Of a stretch of 64,000 nucleotides of DNA, positions 22,366-31,383 are shown one piece after another. Source of the stretch: Naumovozyma dairenensis CBS 421 (taxonomy: Eukaryota; Ascomycota; Saccharomycetes; Saccharomycetales; Saccharomycetaceae); contig NC_016489.1 of the NCBI RefSeq assembly GCF_000227115.2, positions 558,001 to 622,000 of the forward strand. Reading direction: 5' to 3'. Position 1 is the first letter of the stretch. The number at the start of each line of letters is the position of its first letter. A program made the translations under genes and the position numbers. The notes beneath the pieces are model-generated. The model ran no database searches. It saw nothing but the letters and a program-made list of their open reading frames with translations, and was not told where the DNA came from.

Positions 22366-22706
22366 TACTATTCACTTGTTTGCACGTTTACAAGTTCTTC
22401 TTTGTTTTCTTTTGGATGACTCTTGTCATCATTTTTAATACAACTTTTAATAACTGTGAAGTTTTCCACTTACATAACATAAGGGCTATCGGATCCCGTT
22501 AACATTAATTTTAACGTGAACTGGACGTCGCAATTCCAATTACACTTACAATTGCAGAGCAGAACAAAGGGAAGGGAACAGACAAGCAAACAAGCAAATG
22601 AGAAGAAGTGATATTCCTCTCTATTTAGAGTTGTAATTTTTTTACATATTTCCATTAACAATCAGTTCTAGTCTATACATTTATATATATATATACACGT
22701 GAGCTT
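22366..22706. other. Intergenic region between MCY1 and ERG26
   Basis: MCY1 promoter and ERG26 3' region, with a short TA repeat near 22682-22695. No gene is seen. Confidence 0.5.
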
Positions 22707-23825
22707 TTATAAACCTTCATCCATCCATGCTAAAGTATTTTTAATTCCTTGTTCAATATCTACATTTGGCTTATAACCTAATAAGGTCTTTGCCTTTTCA
22801 ATATTATGATAACGAGATGCACAAACGATCTTCACTCTGAAAGGTGTTAACCCTGGTTCTTTACCTAACAATTTAGAAAAGAATTCAGAAAGATAACCTG
22901 CCAAGATTGCAACGGGTCTTTTCAAAACAATAACTTTCTTATCGATATGACCATCAGCTTTCCAAACTGTCCTTGCTAATGACCAAAAATAAGTAGGTGT
23001 ATCATTTGTAATGAAAAAAGTTTGACCAGCAATTTTTGACACAACATCTCTATTATAATCTTTTGTACTAACTTCATTATTATCATTATTATTCTGTAGG
23101 TTTAAAATTTTTTGTACCGCTAAAACATGAGAATCAGCCACATTACCAGCATAAGTCCAATCAAACAAATTATTATTATCACCCAATTGGAATTTCGATT
23201 GACCTAATTTTGCAACAGTTCTTAACCCAGGTACTAATTGTCTATCACCAGGCCCAAAGATCCCAGCAGGTCTTAAAGCTACTGTATAGAATCCATCACC
23301 TCCCTCTTCGGTATCCATTGAATTAGCTTTTAATACCATATCTTCGGCAATGGCTTTTGTTTCATTATATGCATCCATAGGTACTTCAGGGATAGGCCAA
23401 GTTTCATCACCATTATGAATATCTTGTCCATTGAAAATGACACCTGCTGATGAAGTATATACTAATAATTTAACGAAATGATTTTTCGAACATACATCAA
23501 GAACATTACGTGTCCCTTGGACGTTTACTTTTTCATAAATCTCAGAAGGTTGACCATGCATTGGGGATGCAGAATGAACGATTACTTGAGCGTGGCTTGA
23601 TTGAACTGCATGATTGACGTCGTTGAAGGAAGTTAAATCACCTTGGTAGAAGTTGATATCCGATGGATTGAAAGTGAATTGTTTTGATAATTTTTCAGGT
23701 AGTGGTCTCACATCGAATACATTGATCGAGGGTCTTGGAGTCATGTCATAAAATTTTTGGATTAAATGTAGACCTAAGAAACCTGAACCACCTATTAATA
23801 GTACCGAATCGAATTTTTCTGTCAT
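22707..23825 (-). CDS. ERG26: Sterol C-3 dehydrogenase (C-4 decarboxylase) Erg26
   Basis: The 372-residue protein is a short-chain dehydrogenase of the 3-beta-HSD type. The Rossmann motif is IGGSGFLGLHL near the N-terminus, TSSAGV carries the catalytic Ser region, and YNETK is the YxxxK catalytic pair. Erg26 oxidises and decarboxylates C-4 carboxysterols in the C-4 demethylation complex with Erg25, Erg27 and Erg28 on the ER (349 residues in S. cerevisiae, YGL001C). A hydrophobic segment near residues 300-320 fits membrane association. In S. cerevisiae ERG26 and EFM5 flank CEN7; here they remain adjacent and in the same relative orientation. An Asn-rich insertion (LQNNNDNNE) is lineage-specific. 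Confidence 0.95.
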   Translation of the reverse strand: MTEKFDSVLLIGGSGFLGLHLIQKFYDMTPRPSINVFDVRPLPEKLSKQFTFNPSDINFYQGDLTSFNDVNHAVQSSHAQVIVHSASPMHGQPSEIYEKVNVQGTRNVLDVCSKNHFVKLLVYTSSAGVIFNGQDIHNGDETWPIPEVPMDAYNETKAIAEDMVLKANSMDTEEGGDGFYTVALRPAGIFGPGDRQLVPGLRTVAKLGQSKFQLGDNNNLFDWTYAGNVADSHVLAVQKILNLQNNNDNNEVSTKDYNRDVVSKIAGQTFFITNDTPTYFWSLARTVWKADGHIDKKVIVLKRPVAILAGYLSEFFSKLLGKEPGLTPFRVKIVCASRYHNIEKAKTLLGYKPNVDIEQGIKNTLAWMDEGL

Positions 23826-24653
23826 TGCGTGGGTGTGTTGGTTTGTGTTTATATTGATGCCTAATTGTAAGCAGCACAGATAGAAAATGTCACATATATC
23901 TATACTTTAAAATCTCCCCTTGTTCGACAAGTATCCTTTATATAATCTTATATTTCTTATATATATCCTTACTTACTTACATACATACATACATACATAC
24001 TCAGGTAAACGAATACGACACACAGTTTCAGTTTAAACGATTTCCCATTTTCCTCGAAGGCGGCTCTCGGCGGCTATCGGCGTTTACCTTTTTACCTGTT
24101 CAGATTCAGATTTATTATGGGATTTAATATGGGGCAACCGTGCAGACCACATGATATAACTATAACAGATTCATAATTACCACCGCCATCTGAGATTATA
24201 TATATAAGTCAGTCACTCAGACGGGTTAACGACAGTATCTGTCCCTTATCATCTATCGATTGTTGTGGTGGTAACTCGAAAACATGATCTGTCTAAGGCT
24301 ATTGTTTCTACTGTGGATAACACAAGATTCAGCACTTCTATAGCTCGCGTCTACGTGATCAATCTTTATTACTTAATTATATTTTACACAGGATGTATAA
24401 TTACTATATGCATGCTCATTTATAAGTTGACCTTAATGTATACCTTTCCTTATAATGGAGGCTCCATACTTACTGGTTTTTCTTCAGCGTCGCATCATTT
24501 ATATTCGCACCCTGCTGGGGGATAACCGCTAGTCTATTATACAATATCGATTCTATTCTATTGACATATATACATATACATGTACATATGCATATAAATG
24601 GGAGAGGGGGTATGTGTGTGTGCCTTTCCACCCGGCAGCCCAGACGTAGGATC
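23826..24653. other. ERG26-EFM5 interval, ancestral CEN7 position without a recognisable centromere
   Basis: An interval of 828 bp. It contains a (CATA)n microsatellite (about 23977-24000), GGCGGC/CGGCGT sequence at 24059-24082 and AT-rich DNA. I find no CDEIII core (TTTCCGAA or its complement) and no stretch of 80-90 bp with more than 85% AT next to an exact CDEI (RTCACRTG). The open frame at 24265-24525 has no ATG start. Confidence 0.65.
24006..24040 (-). promoter_or_regulatory. Two sterol-response-like motifs upstream of ERG26
   Basis: TAAACGA occurs at 24006-24012 and 24034-24040. On the ERG26 strand both read TCGTTTA, close to the Upc2/Ecm22 sterol response core TCGTATA/TCGTTTA. They lie about 180-215 bp before the ERG26 ATG. 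The short motif makes this tentative. Confidence 0.35.
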
Positions 24654-25406
24654 CTACTGCTTTGGGTCAAATTTCCAATGAGAACATTCAAAATTAGCAT
24701 AACATCTAAACTCATTACTTAACCCATTCCCATGTTCAGGAAGGAAAGTAGTGATCTTAGTATCAGGATATACTTTAGATATAATTTCATGCATTCTTTC
24801 ACCTGTACATGACATCAGGCGATGTTTCAAGACACCATTTTTCGTCTTGGCATTGTTGCCATCACCTTTTGGTGCTAACAAAGTCTTTGCTGTAATCGAT
24901 GATTTGGTTTGACAATTTTCATTCAAGAATGGTGGATCAATCAACAATCTATCCACTTTCCCCTTAATATCACTATCAAATTCATCAGGTGTCTTATAAT
25001 CATAAAATACAAAATGTTCCTTCCCTGCTAATAATTCAAATCTTTTATCGTATTCGAATAAATAAATATGTTTCGTTGGTATTTCAGAATCAGGTCTTTT
25101 TTGAATAGCAGCGTAAACAGATGGTGCACTGACCACTGCAATAACAGTATCTTCATCTGCACCTTCCAAAAGAGCATCCGCTAATATATCCGCGGTAGAA
25201 TCACTATACCAAAATTGAGATAATTGCCAATCCTCTTTGAAAAGATTCATACCTTCTTCCCTTTTCTTCTTTTGATACGTTTCATCTGTTGCATCATATA
25301 ATTTATCAAATTCCTTTTGACGTTCCTCTTCTTCTTGCCTAAATTCTTGAAGAAGTGCTAATGTGTCTGCAGGAAGTGATAATTCGTTAAAATCAAAATC
25401 TGACAT
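24654..25406 (-). CDS. EFM5: Protein-lysine methyltransferase Efm5 (N6-adenine MTase-like fold)
   Basis: The 250-residue protein has the N6-MTase-like signature DPPF at residues 157-160 (LLIDPPFLNE). An acidic and coiled N-terminus, LALLQEFRQEEEERQKEF, and the block KEDWQLSQFWY are typical of the N6AMT2/Efm5 family. S. cerevisiae Efm5 (YGR001C, 248 residues) trimethylates translation elongation factor eEF1A at Lys79 in the cytoplasm. The frame is uninterrupted from ATG 25406. The neighbour ERG26 preserves the pair that flanks CEN7 in S. cerevisiae. Confidence 0.94.
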   Translation of the reverse strand: MSDFDFNELSLPADTLALLQEFRQEEEERQKEFDKLYDATDETYQKKKREEGMNLFKEDWQLSQFWYSDSTADILADALLEGADEDTVIAVVSAPSVYAAIQKRPDSEIPTKHIYLFEYDKRFELLAGKEHFVFYDYKTPDEFDSDIKGKVDRLLIDPPFLNENCQTKSSITAKTLLAPKGDGNNAKTKNGVLKHRLMSCTGERMHEIISKVYPDTKITTFLPEHGNGLSNEFRCYANFECSHWKFDPKQ

Positions 25407-25714
25407 CTCCTTTTACTGCTTTTTCTCGTTCTTTATCTACCTCATACAAAAGAAAACAAACTATAATAAATATTGTTTCTTACCTTATCTTATCCTTCAT
25501 CGTCAACTTTTCTTTAAGTTAGAATAACGTTGTTGTTACTGGAAAGAAAAAAAAATAAAAAATAAAAATAAAAAATTCTTAAAAAGATCTCACCGGAGTA
25601 CCTCATCGCAGGGCCACACAATGTGGGAACCTTTAAATAACTAGATGAACCTTGTGTGGAGCGTAATGCAATGATTAATATATAATTAATATAGATGTTA
25701 TATGATATTCTTTT
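25407..25714. other. Intergenic region between EFM5 and ECT1
   Basis: EFM5 promoter and ECT1 3' region, A-rich near 25544-25585. No gene is seen. Confidence 0.5.
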
Positions 25715-26728
25715 TTACATAGTCATACCTTTCTGAATGTTTCGCTTGGTATATACATCACGTTGACCTTCAATACGACCTATGATAATTTCCTTAGTTA
25801 AATAGACACTAAACGTACCGCCATCGATTAATTCTCGAGAATCCATCTTATAAACTTTCGAAAATATATCAGGTTGATCTGTTATAGAACAGTCTGGCTC
25901 CATCACAATACCATCCACATATTTACAACTGAGAACACTTAACGCTCTTTCCTTTAATGTCATTATAGTATTTCCAGATTCAGATGATACCGATGGAGTC
26001 TTGATACCAGCTATCAGCTTTTTATCTGGTGCCAATGCTAATTTAATCTTCCTCAATTGATCAATATGACCGACATGGAATAAATCAAAATCACCAATTA
26101 CTAAAACAGTATCCTCTAATTTCATCTCAAATCCACCTCCAACAACTTGACATTCTTGACTCAAATTTTTATCAAAAACATAACAATGTTTATCAAATCC
26201 ATTTGCTCCAAGACTACAGAATTCTAATTCATTTACTGTTGGACGATAATCTTCATCATTTGGTCCTGGTACAATCCCAGTCAGTATTCTTTGAATAATT
26301 TCAGTCGTACTAACACCATACGTTCTTTTAACAACTTTAAAACGATCCATCTTCTTCATAACATGATAACAATCCACCCCATTAGCATCTAAAGTAATAT
26401 CATCACCATGGACCACATATTTACAACGAAATCTATCCATCCAAATAGGATCAGTCACATAAGGAGCATCTTCCAAAACAGCTGAACACCATCTAATACT
26501 TTTTGCATGAGCATACCTTTCTGGACCATTCATCACTGGAGGTGCACCTTTATTATAATTGATATCAGTATCATTATGAACACCAACAAATAATCGAGAT
26601 TCATCCTTATGAGCTCTTAACCCAGTTTGACGTGCTTGTAACATGGCACAGGCATGACCATGATGAACAAAATCAAAACATCCATCAATCCATAATCTAT
26701 TTGCATCATTTTCATAATTCATCGTCAT
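25715..26728 (-). CDS. ECT1: Ethanolamine-phosphate cytidylyltransferase Ect1
   Basis: The 337-residue protein has two cytidylyltransferase domains in tandem. The first carries DGCFDFVHHGHA (HxGH) and YGVSTTEIIQRI (the RTxGVSTT region); the second carries GDFDLFHVGHI. This double domain is characteristic of the phosphoethanolamine enzyme of the Kennedy pathway, which makes CDP-ethanolamine for phosphatidylethanolamine. It fits S. cerevisiae Ect1/Muq1 (YGR007W, 323 residues). PRP18 lies next door as in YGR006W-YGR007W, in inverted orientation. Two ATGs two codons apart (26728 and 26722) are both possible starts. Confidence 0.95.
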   Translation of the reverse strand: MTMNYENDANRLWIDGCFDFVHHGHACAMLQARQTGLRAHKDESRLFVGVHNDTDINYNKGAPPVMNGPERYAHAKSIRWCSAVLEDAPYVTDPIWMDRFRCKYVVHGDDITLDANGVDCYHVMKKMDRFKVVKRTYGVSTTEIIQRILTGIVPGPNDEDYRPTVNELEFCSLGANGFDKHCYVFDKNLSQECQVVGGGFEMKLEDTVLVIGDFDLFHVGHIDQLRKIKLALAPDKKLIAGIKTPSVSSESGNTIMTLKERALSVLSCKYVDGIVMEPDCSITDQPDIFSKVYKMDSRELIDGGTFSVYLTKEIIIGRIEGQRDVYTKRNIQKGMTM

Positions 26729-27388
26729 TAATCATTACCTCTTTTGTAAGTCTACTTTATCCTTTGTCATTGTTACATGTATCTATCTATATTCGTATAT
26801 ATATATCATATATAAATAAACAGTTTTTTACGTCAAATCTCGCTAAGAATCTCGACTTCCGAGAATTTGATTCAATAGCTCAATAACTATACGTACGTAG
26901 CATGTTAAAGAAAAGGAAGTCTTTCTGTATTCACAGCCGATACGAGATAAACCACAATGAGAGTTGATGATGCTTCCAAGCTTCACCAATTGTTTTGTAT
27001 ACTTTTTGCAAAGATCAAAGACTTTACCCTGGAACTGCGCCTCCTCTAAACATCATTACAAAGGGATCGAATCTTGCCCTTCAAAAAGTGTCACTATCTT
27101 ATTGAAAAGCTATTCTCATAATAAACCGTTTTCAATCATTCAACGTTAGACAGAATGTGCTGGACGATTGTCGCGTATTTCACCACGAATTAGTGTTCCC
27201 TTTTTGTATTTTTTATGCAGTATATATCATGAGGAACTAGAGTATAGCAGACAATTAAACATAGCTGTATCAGCTTGTTAAAACTTCCTTCATTGAAACT
27301 CTATTTTTGTTAATGATCTTTTGAAAGTGCTGATATAATGACATTGCACTGGAATGATAGTACTCGGTACCGTAGTTGAGAATTGTCA
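26729..27388. other. Intergenic region between ECT1 and PRP18
   Basis: Promoter of ECT1 and 3' region of PRP18. Short overlapping frames have no similarity that I recognise. A homologue of YLR326W might have been expected near here, but none is visible. Confidence 0.5.
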
Positions 27389-28177
27389 TTACTTCTTTTT
27401 TAATATTGGGCTTTGATGCTTAAGAAACCAATCATGGAAACTGATTAGCCTCTTAATACTTGTAATCCATAATCTAGTAACTTCATCAATCATGACATTG
27501 GCTCTTTGAACTTGTCCCCTAATTTTTGAATGAGCACTACGTTCATGAATACCAATTTGTGTAACACCAATTGGCCAAGCAACATTTCCCAAACTTAATT
27601 TCATGTACGATTCAATAGCTGAATTGATTTCATTAGTGTCCACAGTTGCTTGTTGTAAATGGTATACTATTGTCGCTAAAGATATTAGTAAATCAGATTC
27701 TAAACTACATTTCCGTAATTTGACAAATAATGGGAACAAATTTCTCTTCGTCTCATTTAGTAGCTCTGGATGATACTTCTCAGAATTTGCTCCCCATTCC
27801 TTCAACAACGTATGAAGGTACAAATTACATTGCATAGATACATGGGTTAAAATATCTTGGTTAGTTTCACCAATTCTTTCAGGATCTATAGTCATATCCA
27901 TATGATTCTCTTTGTTCATTATAGCCTCGATTCTTTTTGGTCTGGTTTCTAGTCGTTCAGATACTGGATTCGCCATTGGTAGTGCATTCTCCAGTTTCGA
28001 GTTTTTTATATGCACTGGACCGTTAGATACATTTATAACCGGGTCTAATGTAACACTCTCCTGTTCGCTAGAATTGCTTTCATTGAGATTCTCGATAGGT
28101 TTCTTTTCAACTTCCTTCAATTCATCCCTTTTCTTTGATATTTCCTTTTCTAAAAAACTACCTATATCGAAATTCAT
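27389..28177 (-). CDS. PRP18: Pre-mRNA splicing factor Prp18
   Basis: The 262-residue protein matches S. cerevisiae Prp18 (YGR006W, 251 residues). The C-terminal all-helical Prp18 domain (about residues 95-260) includes the conserved loop and helix segments LSLGNVAWPIGVTQIGIHER and SAHSKIRGQVQRANVMIDE, which contact Slu7 and the U5 snRNP during the second splicing step. The N-terminal third is Lys/Glu-rich and variable. It is divergent from TFG2 across about 290 bp, the same relation as YGR005C-YGR006W. Confidence 0.96.
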   Translation of the reverse strand: MNFDIGSFLEKEISKKRDELKEVEKKPIENLNESNSSEQESVTLDPVINVSNGPVHIKNSKLENALPMANPVSERLETRPKRIEAIMNKENHMDMTIDPERIGETNQDILTHVSMQCNLYLHTLLKEWGANSEKYHPELLNETKRNLFPLFVKLRKCSLESDLLISLATIVYHLQQATVDTNEINSAIESYMKLSLGNVAWPIGVTQIGIHERSAHSKIRGQVQRANVMIDEVTRLWITSIKRLISFHDWFLKHQSPILKKK

Positions 28178-28469
28178 GATAGAGCCGTCTTTGTATGAAG
28201 TTGCTGAAGGCTTCCTTCTTACTATTGGGAGCTACATAGTAAGCTCTACATTCTATGTGTATGTATATTCAATATGTCATCCATTATGTTAAACAAATGA
28301 AAACATTTCACTGCGAAGCGCTATATACGTATTGAAAAGAAAAAAACTGCTTTAACAATGACCATATCAAACTACTCCTTAACTTGCATGCATACATTCA
28401 TTTGATCAAAAGAAAGTAGAAAGGGAAACACTCACCCACTTTTCTCTGCCACGATCTAAATACCACATA

Positions 28470-29726
28470 ATGTCTGAAAATAGTCCTGCACCCGTCCTTG
28501 CAAATAAACCAGTTAACACAGGTATCACTGGCAGCAACACTGCTTCTGCTACCGCTGAAAATGATTCTGGAGATGAATATTTATCTCAAGAAGAAGAAGT
28601 CTTTGATGGTAACGATATTGAGAATAATGAAACTAAAGTCTATGAGGAAAGTTTGGATTTAGATTTATCTCGTAGTAATAGACAAGTTTGGTTAGTTAGA
28701 TTACCCATGTTTCTAGCGGAAACTTGGAGAGATCGTAATAATTTACATGGACAAGAATTGGGGAAAATTAGAATTAATAAAGATGGTAGTAAAATTAAAT
28801 TAATATTGAATGAAAATGAAAATGATACTATACCGCATGAATATGATTTGGAATTGACCAAGAAGATTGTGGAGAATGAATATGTATTTACTGAACAAAA
28901 TTTAAAGAAATATCAACAACGTGAAAGAGAATTGGCTGCTGATCCTGAAAAGCAAAGACAGGCTTATTTGAGAAAGCAAGAGCGTGAGGAAGAATTAAAG
29001 AAGAAGCAACAACAACAAAAGAGGAAAAATCATAGGAAAAGATTCAATCATAGAGTTATGACAGATAGAGATGGTAGAGATCGTTATATTCCATACGTAA
29101 AGACTATCCCAAAGAAGACTGCAATCGTGGGGACAGTATGTCATGAATGTCAAGTCATGCCTTCCATGAATGACCCAAACTATCATAAAATTGTGGAACA
29201 AAGAAGGAATATTGTCAAGACTAATAATAAGGAAAGAATTACTACTTTGGCCGAGACTGTTGGTGTTACTATGAGCCATACAGGTATGTCAATGAGATCT
29301 GATACATCTAATTTCTTGAAAGTTGGCCGTGAAAAGGCAAAAAGCAATATCAAATCCATTCGTATGCCAAAGAAGGAAATTTTGGATTATCTATTCAAGT
29401 TATTTGATGAATATGATTATTGGTCCTTAAAAGGTTTGAAAGAAAGGACAAGGCAACCAGAAGCTCACTTGAAGGAATGTTTGGACAAAGTTGCCATTTT
29501 AGTTAAGAAGGGACCATATGCTTTCAAATATACATTAAGACCAGAATATAAGAAATTAAAAGAAGAAGAAAGAAAGGCTACTCTGGGAGAATTGGCAGAT
29601 GATCAAACTGGAGGTGGTCAAACCAATGCACAAGGAACGATGAGCGAAAGGGATCAATTATTACAACGTCAACAAGAGGAAGATGATGCTGAAGAGGAAG
29701 AAATTGAGATGGAAGATGTTGTTTAA
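28470..29726 (+). CDS. TFG2: TFIIF subunit Tfg2 (Rap30 homologue)
   Basis: The 418-residue protein begins with an acidic, Ser/Thr-rich tail. The Tfg1-dimerisation domain follows (RQVWLVRLPMFLAETW onward), then a charged Lys/Gln-rich linker with KKKQQQQKRK, and a C-terminal winged helix (KKEILDYLFKLFDEYDYWSL...YAFKYTLRPEYK). The tail is acidic. Tfg2 (YGR005C, 400 residues) with Tfg1 and Taf14 forms TFIIF, which binds RNA polymerase II and guides initiation and start-site choice. The downstream neighbour RPL38 probably reflects ancestral order, since in S. cerevisiae RPL38 adjoins PEX30, the duplicate of PEX31. Confidence 0.96.
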   Translation: MSENSPAPVLANKPVNTGITGSNTASATAENDSGDEYLSQEEEVFDGNDIENNETKVYEESLDLDLSRSNRQVWLVRLPMFLAETWRDRNNLHGQELGKIRINKDGSKIKLILNENENDTIPHEYDLELTKKIVENEYVFTEQNLKKYQQRERELAADPEKQRQAYLRKQEREEELKKKQQQQKRKNHRKRFNHRVMTDRDGRDRYIPYVKTIPKKTAIVGTVCHECQVMPSMNDPNYHKIVEQRRNIVKTNNKERITTLAETVGVTMSHTGMSMRSDTSNFLKVGREKAKSNIKSIRMPKKEILDYLFKLFDEYDYWSLKGLKERTRQPEAHLKECLDKVAILVKKGPYAFKYTLRPEYKKLKEEERKATLGELADDQTGGGQTNAQGTMSERDQLLQRQQEEDDAEEEEIEMEDVV

Positions 29727-29819
29727 ATCGTTATCTTTATTTCAAAATCACAGTACAGTCACTACATCTTTGATTGAAGCATGTTCGTGTATTTTCCCAT
29801 GACTGCTATATTTGTCAAT

Positions 29820-29848
29820 CCGTACATCATATTTTACATCCATACATC
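29820..29848 (+). promoter_or_regulatory. Tandem Rap1-like sites in the RPL38 promoter
   Basis: CCGTACATC (29820-29828) and CCATACATC (29840-29848) both match the Rap1 core CCRTACATY and are exactly 20 bp apart in the same orientation. The second extends to ACATCCATACATCT, one mismatch from ACACCCATACATCT. They lie about 280-300 bp before the RPL38 ATG, the usual place for paired Rap1 sites of ribosomal protein genes. Confidence 0.75.
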
Positions 29849-30125
29849 TTTATAAATATGTACCGCTTTAATTTGATTTTTGTTTATCAAAGGCGTCGCG
29901 CGGACCGGGATAGGAATTCCCCATTGCGTCTGTTTGGGAATCCTGAAGGTTGCACAGGCTTAGTTTCACGGCGCCAGGTTAGTTTGACAAATTTGCAGAC
30001 TACGTACACCGCTGACAGGTATATGTGAATCTCGAATTATAGGTTTAATTGAACGTTATGGTGAATTTTCTTGGCTAACCTTTTTCAAGCAAAATAAGAA
30101 CCACACCAAGCTAAAAACGATAAAA

Positions 30126-30362
30126 ATGGCCAGAGAAATTACCGATATTAAGCAATTTTTGGAATTGACCAGAAGAGCTGACGTTAAAACTGCCACCGTT
30201 AAGGTCAACAAGAAGATTAACAAGGCTGGTAAGTCTTTCAGACAAACCAAATTCAAGGTCAGAGGTTCTAAGACTTTATACACTTTAGCCATCAACGATG
30301 CTGCTAAGGCCAAGAAGTTGATCCAATCCTTACCACCAACTTTGAAAGTTAACAAATTATAA
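30126..30362 (+). CDS. RPL38: 60S ribosomal protein eL38
   Basis: The 78-residue product is the exact family length and begins MAREITDIKQFLELTRRAD. It is highly Lys-rich and lacks introns. It is eL38, a small protein of the large ribosomal subunit. Codon use looks strongly biased (GGT, GCT, AAG, TTG), as expected of a highly expressed yeast gene and unlike its neighbours. The leader just upstream is A-rich (CGATAAAAATGG). The tandem Rap1-like sites upstream support ribosomal-protein-type regulation. Confidence 0.98.
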   Translation: MAREITDIKQFLELTRRADVKTATVKVNKKINKAGKSFRQTKFKVRGSKTLYTLAINDAAKAKKLIQSLPPTLKVNKL

Positions 30363-31383
30363 GGGAATTTTAATTTAATGCTGAGATAAAAAATTCAATC
30401 ATATTTTTTTATACCGCACCTACATTTCTTTATTAGACGATAATTTATTCATAACCCCCCTATATAGTTAATGGAAATTCATTACATTTTTTAACTGAGA
30501 AGGATAAGGGAAAAGGGAAATTTCTAATGAATTTTCGCTTTCTCTTAGTTTTAAGTGAATTTTTTTTTACTTTAAGATTTATTTAGTGTCATCAATATGA
30601 AGCTGCTTACTGCGTATTTACTTTTTCAGTCGCCTTTCTTTACTCGTTGTACTTGTGATATTACTAGAACATGAGTGGTGATATGCAGTAGTACCAATCC
30701 GATCACTGGCATATTTATCTACGCAGTCTATTCTAAGATACGAAAACCTAAAAAGAAAAAAGGTTCTCAAATGCTATATAAAATATTTAAAAAGTACGAG
30801 GACACAAAGCTCATAAGATAGGTAATCAATAAATCTACTATATTTTATTAACGATAAGCTTCCTCAAAAAAGTATTTTCATTAATAATAATATGATATAT
30901 ATATTATGGATAGCATCTAGTGACGATTAGCTGTTGAAGATACGAAAGCATAGCTCTTTCTGTATATATTAGCTGTAGAAGTATAGTGCATGCTTCAATT
31001 GGAACCAGTTTCTTAATTTGCTAGCAATTCTTTTAGAGATATCAAACAGAAACAAACATCTTTGAAGATTTTTTACTAAACCAATGTTTATTTAAAATAT
31101 CGTTATGGTTATTATGATATTCATACCAATAAGTTCCCTGGAGGCGCTATCATTTTTGATTTTGTCTTTTTCCTCGAGCCGAAACATTTGAAATTAAATA
31201 ACAAAACAAATGTAATTCAAAAAGAGAGCCATGATGTTCTTCAAATAGATTTATTAAAGAGAGTTATTTCATGGCTTTATTGGTCCTAGAACGAATTAAG
31301 CGATCAAATTATTTATTTTGTTTATTCACAAATTATCAGATATTAGGCTCGGTAGTACTATTCTTTTGCATCAAAATTAAAAA
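30363..31383. other. Gene-free interval at the second inferred inversion breakpoint
   Basis: About 1 kb of AT-rich DNA containing the RPL38 3' end and the promoter of the 31384 gene. I see no gene, tRNA or repeat. Gene order suggests that an inversion endpoint lies here. Confidence 0.5.

Noticed and set aside
24265..24525. 86-codon frame in the ERG26-EFM5 interval
   Set aside because: It starts at GTG and shows no similarity to known proteins.
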